NCBI GenBank assembly: GCA_903823545.1
Contig: CAIJTL010001203.1
Span: 1 to 5,235, forward strand
Length of the DNA: 5,235 nt
Direction of reading: 5' to 3'
DNA from: an uncultured Planctomycetaceae bacterium
GTDB taxonomy: Bacteria; Planctomycetota; Planctomycetia; Planctomycetales; Planctomycetaceae
Shown here: piece by piece, positions 1 to 5,235 of the stretch
Layout of the letters: each line of letters opens with the position of its first letter
Position numbering within the stretch: the first letter of the stretch is position 1
The notes under the pieces: generated by a model
Told to the model about the DNA's origin: nothing
What the model saw: only the letters and a program-made list of their open reading frames with translations
Database searches by the model: none
Translations under genes and position numbers: made by a program

Positions 1-2
1 AA

Positions 3-18
3 ATCGTTAAATAACGAT
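3..18 (-). terminator. Possible terminator hairpin after the PLP enzyme, cut by window edge
   Basis: Seven-base arms ATCGTTA (3-9) and TAACGAT (12-18) form a perfect dyad directly overlapping the end of the stop codon of the minus-strand PLP enzyme. The stem is AT-rich and the loop is very short, so it would be weak as RNA. Only two T residues of a possible T-tract are visible on the minus strand before the window ends. It could equally be a chance dyad. Confidence 0.25.
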
Positions 19-1160
19 CAAGCCACATCAACGGCAGCCTTCAAGTCGGCGATCAAGTCGTCAGGGTTTTCGATACCAACGGAAACTCGGATCGTTCTTT
101 CCGATATTCCCGCCTCGCGACGAGCATCAGCAGTCATTGAAGCGTGGCTCATTGTTTCTGGATATTCCATTAACGATTCGACACCGCCTAGCGATTCGGC
201 AAGCTGAAAGTACCGAGTTCCCGTAAGGATTTTCTCCGCCTGTGCCCGACTCCCCTTAACATCGAAGCTTAACATTGCTCCGAATCCTTTCTGCTGGCGC
301 TTTGCTAATTCGTGCTGTGGGTGTGTTGTTAAGCCGGGGTAGTAGACACGTTCCACTTTTGGATGTTCCGACAACATTTTTGCCAAAGCCATCGCACCGC
401 GCTGATGTGCCTCCATGCGTGGGCCAAGAGTCTTAATTCCGCGTAAGACCAGCCACGCATCAAACGGCGAGCAGCCTAAACCAAGGGCGTTGTGAAGGTA
501 GCCGACTCGCTCAGCCAGTGCTGATTCTCGCGAAACAACTGCACCACCGACGACATCAGAATGACCATTGAGATATTTTGTCGTGGAGTGAACCACGATA
601 TCGACGCCAAACTCAAACGGTCTTTGTAGGTAAGGTGACAAGAATGTATTGTCAGCAATCGTAATCGCCCCCGATTCGCGAGCAATTTGAGTGATGGCTG
701 CGATATCGACGATGTTCAAAAGCGGATTGCTCGGCGTTTCGATCCACAGACACTTCGTTTCTGGCGTCAGCGCCTTCCGAACGGCGGCCAAATCGCGCAT
801 GTTGACGAGCGAAAACTTGATGCCTAGGTGGCTAAATACGTTCGTAAAAATCCGATAGGAGCCACCGTAAATATCGTTTCCAGCGATGATGTGATCACCG
901 GGCTTAAACAAGTGCATAACGCAGGTAATCGCAGACATCCCAGTGCAAGTTGCGCGGCAGTCAACGCCCCCTTCAAGAGCCGCGATACTTTCCTCCAACG
1001 CTCGCCGAGTCGGGTTGCCGCTACGCGTGTAATCAAACCCTTTGTTGGTTTGCACATCAATCCAGCGAAATGTCGACGTCGGGTAAATCGGCGTGATGCA
1101 ACTGTTGTAATTCGAGTCCTTGTCGACTCCGACGTGAACGCATTTTGTTTCAAACTGCAT
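18..1160 (-). CDS. metB: Cystathionine gamma-synthase / gamma-lyase family PLP enzyme
   Basis: This is a 380-residue trans-sulfuration enzyme of the Cys/Met-metabolism PLP family (fold type I). Cystathionine gamma-synthase joins an activated homoserine ester to cysteine; gamma-lyase runs the later cleavage to cysteine. It acts in the cytoplasm, usually as a tetramer. Visible motifs: the N-terminal TKCVHVG and PIYPTSTF; YTRSGNPT at 44-51, whose Tyr and Arg bind the PLP phosphate of the neighbouring subunit; DIYGG at 96-100; Asp170 in IADNTF, which pairs with the PLP nitrogen; HSTTKYLNGHSD at 191-202 with the Schiff-base Lys195; SLGG at 323-326 followed by Glu332, the position that marks gamma-acting members; and Arg358 in RVSVGIE for the substrate carboxylate. 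The frame stays open upstream to a TTG at 1292, but that stretch is Arg-rich and unlike the family, so the ATG at 1160 is chosen; GGA lies 8 nt before it. Synthase versus lyase, and so the symbol, cannot be decided from sequence alone. Confidence 0.93.
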   Translation of the reverse strand: MQFETKCVHVGVDKDSNYNSCITPIYPTSTFRWIDVQTNKGFDYTRSGNPTRRALEESIAALEGGVDCRATCTGMSAITCVMHLFKPGDHIIAGNDIYGGSYRIFTNVFSHLGIKFSLVNMRDLAAVRKALTPETKCLWIETPSNPLLNIVDIAAITQIARESGAITIADNTFLSPYLQRPFEFGVDIVVHSTTKYLNGHSDVVGGAVVSRESALAERVGYLHNALGLGCSPFDAWLVLRGIKTLGPRMEAHQRGAMALAKMLSEHPKVERVYYPGLTTHPQHELAKRQQKGFGAMLSFDVKGSRAQAEKILTGTRYFQLAESLGGVESLMEYPETMSHASMTADARREAGISERTIRVSVGIENPDDLIADLKAAVDVA

Positions 1161-1333
1161 TTCAAATTTCCGTAAGCAAGTTCTTGACCAGCCCAGTAAA
1201 AGGCAACGGAGTCTACGTGTTCGCAGTCGCCGAAACAAACCGTGGAAAGTTGCCACGATACCATCCGGCATGAACGCATCACGGGCCGCCAATCAATGTT
1301 GTGCGAAAAACACACACTGAATGATCTAATGTG
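1161..1333. other. Intergenic leader between TPR gene and PLP enzyme
   Basis: This 173-bp gap separates the TPR stop codon from the chosen start of the PLP enzyme and must carry any promoter or leader of the latter. I looked for SAM-type riboswitch cores and for a terminator and saw none. A small hairpin, CGTGG and CCACG around a 7-nt loop, sits at 1241-1257. No convincing -35/-10 pair was found. The minus-strand frame of the PLP enzyme is open through most of it, up to the in-frame TTG at 1292. Confidence 0.5.
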
Positions 1334-2224
1334 CTATTTTGCCATCGATGAATCGGCCAGTTTCAGACTTGAGATGCTCAATTTCTGCTGTGCATCGACG
1401 GACTTCGGATGCACTGCGATGGCGTTTCGAAAAGCAGAAACGGCGTCCTCCCAGTTATTCAATTGGAGGCTCGATTCACCGAGTCCCATCCACCCCTCGT
1501 AGGATTTCGCCTGAAAAGCGAGAGCGCGCTTGAATGACTCGACCGCTTTGGCATGTTCCCCTGTTTTTTGAAGGGCAGAAGCCAGGCGAAATTGAATTTC
1601 AGCCACTCTCGGTCGTAGCGTGGCCGCGTGCCGAAATCGTTTGACTGCCTCCTCGAATCGTTCTTGTTCGAAACACACTTTGCCGAGTTGCAACAAAGCT
1701 TCCACACAATCCGGATCAGCGAGTAACGCGTGCTCGTATTGCTCTGCCGCTTTTGCCAGGTCGTGTTTTTCAAAGAAGACATTTCCCAAATTGAGCCGGG
1801 CTTGTGGCGCTTTGGGATTCGTCACGAGTGCAACTTCAAGGCATCCCTGGGCCTCATCCAATCGGCCTTGTTGGAGTCGAATGATGCCAAGATACGTTCG
1901 AGCTTCGACGTGCCGTGGACTCACCGCGATCGCACGCTCAAAGCACTCCGCAGCTTCGTTCGTTTCACCGACTGCAGTCCATGCACTTCCGAGGTTTGTC
2001 AGGTACTTCGGAGATTGATCATCGAGTCGTACTGCTCGATCAAAGTATTTGACTGCGTCTGCCGGATTTCCTTTTGCAAACTCGATAACGCCCAGCAAAT
2101 GCCACGCTTCGCCATGCCTCGGATCAGTTTTCACGAGCTCCGACAAACGACGACACGACTCAACCAGATTTCCACTCTGGTAATGCTTTACTGCGATCTC
2201 AAAAGGATCGACCGACGCGACCAT
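1334..2224 (-). CDS. TPR-repeat protein with eight contiguous repeats
   Basis: This is a 296-residue protein that is almost entirely tetratricopeptide repeat. Eight 34-residue units follow without any gap: 8-41, 42-75, 76-109, 110-143, 144-177, 178-211, 212-245 and 246-279. Each shows the TPR pattern: LG near positions 3-4 in most units, G or a polar turn near 11, A near 16, F/Y/L at 20, A near 23 and often P at 28 of the unit. A 17-residue tail (280-296) probably forms the capping helix. There is no signal peptide or membrane segment, so it should be cytoplasmic. TPR arrays bind peptides or partner proteins; no catalytic domain is fused here, so the partner and process are unknown. The ATG at 2224 is well supported by GAGGAG (2233-2238) 8 nt upstream. 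It lies downstream of the desaturase on the same strand but behind a strong terminator, so co-transcription is doubtful. Confidence 0.93.
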   Translation of the reverse strand: MVASVDPFEIAVKHYQSGNLVESCRRLSELVKTDPRHGEAWHLLGVIEFAKGNPADAVKYFDRAVRLDDQSPKYLTNLGSAWTAVGETNEAAECFERAIAVSPRHVEARTYLGIIRLQQGRLDEAQGCLEVALVTNPKAPQARLNLGNVFFEKHDLAKAAEQYEHALLADPDCVEALLQLGKVCFEQERFEEAVKRFRHAATLRPRVAEIQFRLASALQKTGEHAKAVESFKRALAFQAKSYEGWMGLGESSLQLNNWEDAVSAFRNAIAVHPKSVDAQQKLSISSLKLADSSMAK

Positions 2225-2232
2225 GACTCAAA

Positions 2233-2238
2233 CTCCTC
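2233..2238 (-). promoter_or_regulatory. Ribosome binding site of the TPR gene
   Basis: On the minus strand this reads GAGGAG, a near-perfect anti-16S match, with 8 nt to the ATG at 2224. It fixes the TPR start and is the strongest binding site among the three minus-strand genes. Confidence 0.8.
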
Positions 2239-2241
2239 AGT

Positions 2242-2256
2242 GCGATGCATCATCGC
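2242..2256 (-). repeat. Perfect 6-bp inverted repeat just upstream of the TPR ribosome binding site
   Basis: GCGATG and CATCGC arms flank a 3-nt centre. The dyad ends 3 nt before the GAGGAG ribosome binding site and lies between that site and the upstream terminator. In RNA it could form a small hairpin abutting the ribosome binding site; in DNA it could be a short operator. The dyad is directly visible; any function is a guess. Confidence 0.45.
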
Positions 2257-2274
2257 GACTTGGCTGCTCCAACG

Positions 2275-2305
2275 AAAAAAGCCACCGACGAAGTGCGTCG
2301 GTGGC
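2275..2305 (-). terminator. Intrinsic terminator of the desaturase gene
   Basis: A perfect 10-bp GC-rich stem, GCCACCGACG (2281-2290) with CGTCGGTGGC (2296-2305), closes a 5-nt loop. On the minus strand it is followed directly by six T residues (2280-2275). It starts about 40 nt after the desaturase stop codon and ends about 50 nt before the TPR start. On the plus strand the trailing sequence is only CTGTTTTATT, and there is no plus-strand gene just upstream, so minus-strand use is favoured. Confidence 0.88.
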
Positions 2306-2346
2306 CTGTTTTATTGAGACTTGGGCGATCCGCTTCACGTGCCTGA

Positions 2347-3396
2347 CTACGACTGCGGCAGTCGATCTTGAACTTGCTTCGCCAATCCAAGTTTCTTCAG
2401 AGTCCAAATTACCATGTAAGTGATGTCGATTTCCCACCATTTGTGGCCGTGGCGGGCGAGTCGTTGGTGAGCATGGTGATTGTTGTGCCAACCTTCGCCG
2501 TAGCTCAGAAGAGCAACCCACCAAAGATTTCGAGATCGGTCGGTCGTCTCATAATTACGATAGCCCCAAATGTGCGTCGCAGAATTGACGAACCAAGTGC
2601 TGTGGTAGGCGGCAATCATCCGCAAGCAAAGGCCCCACAACATCCAAGAGAGCCCTTGTTGGAAGAAGTACTCACCAGTTGCGTACAGGAAAATTCCGAG
2701 TCCGATCGGCGCCAGAATGAAGTACTTGTGGAAGAACCGTTGAACCGGGTCTTTATACATGTCAGGAGCCCATCGCTGGCACAAAGCATCGATTTCCCCC
2801 GGCGCATCCTTGGGCTTAAACCACAACATGTGAGACCACCAAAAACCGTCATTTGGTGAATGTGGATCACCTTCTTGGTCAGACAAAACATGGTGTTTGC
2901 GATGCGTCGCCACCCAAAACAAAGGACTTCCTTCCGCAGAGAGCATTCCGCACAACGAAAAGAAGTATTTCAGCGGACGAGGCACAACCAAGCTGCCGTG
3001 AGTCAGCAACCGGTGATATCCCAACGTGACTCCCAAGCATGCGGTTACCCAGTGAAGAAATACTGTGACGGCCAATGCTGACCAACTGAAATGCCACAAC
3101 GCGGCAATTGCTCCCACGTTAATGATCGCCATCCAACCGACATTGACCCAATTAACCCCGTGCGGAAACCGATCGCGAAATCGCGAAGGGATCGGGTGTG
3201 AAATCTCCGGCCGAACCCGCTTTACCTTGACCGCAGGAGTCAGTTCTCGCAGTAAGGATTCACGGTCATTCCCAACGCCAATTCGGGATGAGTCGGCAAG
3301 ATCAGATCCAACCGACGAAGTTGATTCATAAACATTCGAGAGTGAGGAGTCGTGATTCACGATCAGGGTCTCCAAAGTAGATTTGTCAGCGGTCAA
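2347..3396 (-). CDS. Membrane acyl-CoA (delta-9 type) fatty acid desaturase
   Basis: This is a membrane di-iron desaturase of the stearoyl-CoA desaturase type, expected to insert a cis double bond into a saturated acyl chain using oxygen and an electron donor, thereby tuning membrane fluidity. Numbering from the TTG at 3396 (349 aa), the histidine boxes are HRLLTH (128-133), HRKHH (165-169) and HNNHH (304-308), plus NSATH (271-275). These supply all ten metal ligands known from mammalian SCD1: H128, H133, H165, H168, H169, N271, H275, H304, H307, H308, with matching spacing. Hydrophobic segments lie near 82-125, 140-162, 222-242 and 247-268. Residues 1 to about 80 are a polar Ser/Asp-rich extension absent from typical bacterial members. 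No ATG occurs in frame before Met89, which is inside the first membrane segment, so the start is non-ATG: TTG at 3396 (weak GGCGG upstream) or GTG at 3360 (GGAG 9 nt upstream). No fused electron-transfer domain is present. Confidence 0.94.
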   Translation of the reverse strand: MTADKSTLETLIVNHDSSLSNVYESTSSVGSDLADSSRIGVGNDRESLLRELTPAVKVKRVRPEISHPIPSRFRDRFPHGVNWVNVGWMAIINVGAIAALWHFSWSALAVTVFLHWVTACLGVTLGYHRLLTHGSLVVPRPLKYFFSLCGMLSAEGSPLFWVATHRKHHVLSDQEGDPHSPNDGFWWSHMLWFKPKDAPGEIDALCQRWAPDMYKDPVQRFFHKYFILAPIGLGIFLYATGEYFFQQGLSWMLWGLCLRMIAAYHSTWFVNSATHIWGYRNYETTDRSRNLWWVALLSYGEGWHNNHHAHQRLARHGHKWWEIDITYMVIWTLKKLGLAKQVQDRLPQS

Positions 3397-3422
3397 GCAC
3401 TGCCGCCGAACATGATTGCGGG

Positions 3423-3428
3423 ATTATA
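3423..3428 (-). promoter_or_regulatory. Candidate -10 box of the desaturase promoter
   Basis: On the minus strand this is an exact TATAAT. Transcription would begin near 3416, giving a leader of about 20 nt to the TTG at 3396. No TTGACA sits at 16-18 bp; the best upstream match is CTGACC at 3450-3455, 21 bp away, with further TTGAC motifs farther upstream in the 11-bp array. An activator-dependent promoter would fit, but this is inferred. Confidence 0.45.
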
Positions 3429-3450
3429 GAAATTGATCGGAAGACGGTGG

Positions 3451-3487
3451 GTCAGGACGGGGTCAAACTTTTGTCAAACTTTTGTCA
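3451..3487. repeat. 11-bp phased GTCA array with a Pho-box-like segment
   Basis: GTCA occurs at 3451, 3462, 3473 and 3484, exactly 11 bp apart. The two central units are identical 11-mers (GTCAAACTTTT at 3462-3472 and 3473-3483). Spacing of one helical turn is typical of direct-repeat sites for OmpR/PhoB-family response regulators. The segment 3471-3490 matches the E. coli phoA Pho box as I recall it at 14 of 20 positions by hand alignment, including TGTCA in the first half and TTGTCAC in the second. Read that way it points towards the peptidase gene. The repeat itself is certain; the regulator is not. Confidence 0.55.
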
Positions 3488-3573
3488 CAGACCGGCTACT
3501 TTGAGTGCTTGAGTCGCTCGGTCGAGGTGCTGGAGTGGATGCGATCAACGCCGTTTAACACCCTTAACTTCAC

Positions 3574-3579
3574 CATAAT
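3574..3579 (+). promoter_or_regulatory. Candidate -10 hexamer for the M16 peptidase gene
   Basis: CATAAT matches the TATAAT consensus at five of six positions and lies 90 bp before the peptidase ATG. A TTTAAC hexamer at 3554-3559 is the nearest -35-like sequence, but the spacing of 14 bp is short. Weak evidence only. Confidence 0.2.
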
Positions 3580-3657
3580 CCTCACTCGAAGACTGTTTCC
3601 GCTGGTTCAAGCGACCGCTACAGTTCGGCCCTCAATGGCCATTTACCACACAACATC

Positions 3658-3665
3658 GGAGGGGG
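3658..3665 (+). promoter_or_regulatory. Ribosome binding site of the M16 peptidase gene
   Basis: GGAGGGGG contains a full GGAGG (3658-3662) with 7 nt to the ATG at 3670. It decides the start in favour of this ATG, which also gives an intact signal peptide. Confidence 0.8.
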
Positions 3666-3669
3666 TGTG

Positions 3670-5235
3670 ATGCGCACGCTCATCAATGGATTTGGAATTC
3701 TCGTTGTCGGCTGGGTTGCGAGTAGTGTTTTGCTGGGGGCAAATAGTTTCGCTGTCGCAGCGGACAAGGCTCCGGTCGTGGTGACTTCCATCGAGGGAAT
3801 CACCGAGCTTCGGCTCGAAAACGGCCTGAAGATGCTCCTGTTTCCAGACCCATCGAAGCCGACTGTCACGGTGAATCTGACGGTCTTCGTCGGCTCGCGC
3901 CACGAAGGTTACGGCGAGGCGGGAATGGCACACTTGCTGGAGCACATGGTTTTTAAAGGGACGCCGACCTTCGCCGACATCCCGAAAGCGTTGAAAGATC
4001 GCGGGGCCGAATACAACGGCACCACATGGCTCGACCGCACGAATTACTACGAAACATTGCCGGCCAGCGACGACAATCTCGAATTCGCGATCAAGCTCGA
4101 AGCAGACCGCATGATCAACAGCTTCATCAAAGCAGAAGATCTCGCGTCCGAGATGACCGTGGTTCGCAATGAATTTGAAAGCGGCGAAAACCGAGCCCAG
4201 TCAGTCCTCATGCAGCGAATGATGTCGGCATCGTTTGAGTGGCATAACTACGGCAAGTCGACGATTGGCAATCGAGCTGACATCGAGCGTGTACCGGTCG
4301 CGAACCTCAAGCGTTTCTACGAACGTTTCTATCAGCCAGATAACGCGATGCTGGTTGTCGCTGGACGCTTTGAACCAGAAACCGCTCTGAAATTTGCATC
4401 GAAATATTTCGGAAGTTTGCCGAAACCGGAACGAAAGCTCGAAAACACTTACACCGAAGAACCGTCACAGGACGGCGAGCGGATCGTCACGTTGCGGCGA
4501 GTCGGTGACGTGGCCGTCGTCGGCGCTGTCTATCACATCCCGTCGGGGCCGCATCCGGAGTTCGCCGCCGTTGATGTGCTGGAAACGATCCTCACGCAAG
4601 CTCCGGCAGGCAAGCTCTACAAAGCGCTCGTCGAAACGAAGAAAGCTGCCAGCGTCTCCGGCGGTGCGTTCGCGTTGCACGATCCGGGCGTGTTGCTGCT
4701 GATGGCGGAAGTCTCGAAGGGAAACGACGCTCAAGTTGTGCTCGAATCAATGATGGACGCCATAGACCAGGTGGTTGGCAAAGGTGTTGACGAAGAAGAC
4801 GTCGAGCGAGCGAAGCAGAAGCTACTCAAGCAGCGTGAGTTGCAAGCGGCTCAAAGCGCGGGAATCGCGATCGAACTTTCCGAATGGGCCGCTCAAGGGG
4901 ACTGGCGCTTGTACTTTCTCTATCGCGATCGCTTGGAAAAAGTGACGGCTGATGACGTCAAGAAAGTCGCGGCTAGTTACCTCCGCCAGAACAACCGCAC
5001 GGTCGGCCTGTATCTTCCGGTGAAGACTCCCGAACGAGTCACCGTCCCGGCAACACCGTCTCTCGCTGAGATGATCGGCGATTACAAAGGTCGCGAAGAC
5101 ATCGCGGCAGGCGAAGCGTTTGACGTTGATCCGCTCAAAATCGAAGAGCGAACAGAACGAGTTACATTGCCGAGTGGCCTGAAGGCCGCGTTCTTGCCGA
5201 AGAAGACACGCGGCGAATCGGTCACGCTGCGATTA
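3670..5235 (+). CDS. Secreted M16 (pitrilysin/insulinase family) zinc metallopeptidase, C-terminus beyond window
   Basis: The first 522 residues of an inverzincin-type metallopeptidase are visible; the frame is still open at the window end. Residues 1-30 form a signal peptide: one early Arg, a hydrophobic core at about 8-24 and an AVA-A cleavage site near 30/31, so the enzyme should act in the periplasm or outside the cell. The N-terminal M16 domain (about 46-200) carries GMAHLLEHMVFKGT at 85-98 with zinc ligands His88 and His92, catalytic Glu91, and Glu168 (in VVRNEFE) as third ligand, 75 residues on. NGTTWLDRTNYYETLP (116-131) is also typical. The second M16 lobe follows, with FYQPDNAMLVVAGRF at 220-234. 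Near 497 a new VTLPSGLK motif, like ELRLENGLK at 46-54, begins the second half, so the full protein is probably about 900 residues with a second, often inactive, M16 pair. Such enzymes degrade peptides or process proteins; the substrate is unknown. It stands alone on the plus strand, divergent from the desaturase. Confidence 0.93.
   Translation, partial: MRTLINGFGILVVGWVASSVLLGANSFAVAADKAPVVVTSIEGITELRLENGLKMLLFPDPSKPTVTVNLTVFVGSRHEGYGEAGMAHLLEHMVFKGTPTFADIPKALKDRGAEYNGTTWLDRTNYYETLPASDDNLEFAIKLEADRMINSFIKAEDLASEMTVVRNEFESGENRAQSVLMQRMMSASFEWHNYGKSTIGNRADIERVPVANLKRFYERFYQPDNAMLVVAGRFEPETALKFASKYFGSLPKPERKLENTYTEEPSQDGERIVTLRRVGDVAVVGAVYHIPSGPHPEFAAVDVLETILTQAPAGKLYKALVETKKAASVSGGAFALHDPGVLLLMAEVSKGNDAQVVLESMMDAIDQVVGKGVDEEDVERAKQKLLKQRELQAAQSAGIAIELSEWAAQGDWRLYFLYRDRLEKVTADDVKKVAASYLRQNNRTVGLYLPVKTPERVTVPATPSLAEMIGDYKGREDIAAGEAFDVDPLKIEERTERVTLPSGLKAAFLPKKTRGESVTLRL

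Larger units (their letters stand above)
3397..3669. other. Divergent intergenic region between desaturase and M16 peptidase
   Basis: This 273-bp stretch separates two divergently transcribed genes and must hold both promoters. It contains a TATAAT box facing the desaturase, an array of GTCA motifs spaced 11 bp apart, a CATAAT hexamer facing the peptidase and the peptidase ribosome binding site. A 62-codon plus-strand frame starting with TTG at 3482 crosses it but has no recognisable content. Confidence 0.7.

Noticed and set aside
824..1315. 163-codon minus-strand frame overlapping the PLP enzyme
   Set aside because: It is an out-of-frame shadow of a gene with complete catalytic motifs, and its translation shows no family pattern.
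1161..1333. Possible SAM-type riboswitch before a sulfur amino acid gene
   Set aside because: Such a leader would be expected for a methionine pathway gene in some bacteria, but none of the conserved SAM riboswitch core sequences or a matching multi-stem arrangement is visible.
1620..2317. Long plus-strand frames (132 and 195 codons) opposite the TPR gene
   Set aside because: They run antisense to a clear eight-repeat TPR gene; the translations are Cys/Arg/Ser-rich without motifs.
2368..2859. 163-codon plus-strand frame opposite the desaturase
   Set aside because: Antisense shadow of a gene that carries all the di-iron ligands.
3174..3187. TCGCGAAATCGCGA repeat in the desaturase gene
   Set aside because: It lies in the coding sequence for RFRDRF and is explained by Arg codon repetition; no regulatory reading is needed.
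3517..3526. CTCG-GT-CGAG dyad in the divergent region
   Set aside because: Four-base arms with a two-base centre are too short to distinguish from chance.
4394..4734. Frames on both strands inside the M16 peptidase
   Set aside because: Low-complexity Arg/Ser-rich shadows within a continuous peptidase reading frame.

Overview
The window holds four substantial protein-coding genes and short intergenic regions. Three genes lie on the minus strand: from right to left in transcription order, a membrane acyl-CoA desaturase, a cytoplasmic TPR-repeat protein and a cystathionine gamma-synthase/lyase-type PLP enzyme. One gene lies on the plus strand: an exported M16 zinc metallopeptidase that runs off the right edge. 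I see no rRNA, tRNA, insertion sequence, CRISPR array, phage gene or plasmid function. The content reads as ordinary bacterial chromosome.

Taxonomy is inference only. The mid-range GC, the loosely packed genes with intergenic gaps of roughly 120-270 bp, the combination of a TPR protein with a large secreted M16 peptidase, and a desaturase with a long Ser/Asp-rich N-terminal extension would fit a planctomycete or a relative. Nothing in the window proves this.

Layout. 18-1160 (-): trans-sulfuration enzyme, 380 aa, with a complete PLP site. 1161-1333: leader region without a recognisable element. 1334-2224 (-): 296-aa protein made of eight uninterrupted 34-residue TPRs, with a strong ribosome binding site and a small perfect dyad just upstream of it. 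2275-2305 (-): strong intrinsic terminator that ends the desaturase transcript. 2347-3396 (-): desaturase with all ten di-iron ligands of the stearoyl-CoA desaturase fold and a non-ATG start. 3397-3669: divergent intergenic region with a TATAAT box facing the desaturase and four GTCA motifs at exact 11-bp spacing, part of which resembles a PhoB box. 3670-5235 (+): N-terminal 522 residues of a two-repeat M16 peptidase with signal peptide and HxxEH zinc site.

The genes do not form an evident pathway: sulfur amino acid metabolism, a protein-interaction scaffold, membrane lipid unsaturation and envelope proteolysis. The terminator argues against one minus-strand operon. The most interesting item is the helically phased repeat in the divergent promoter region. 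I found no convincing undescribed system.
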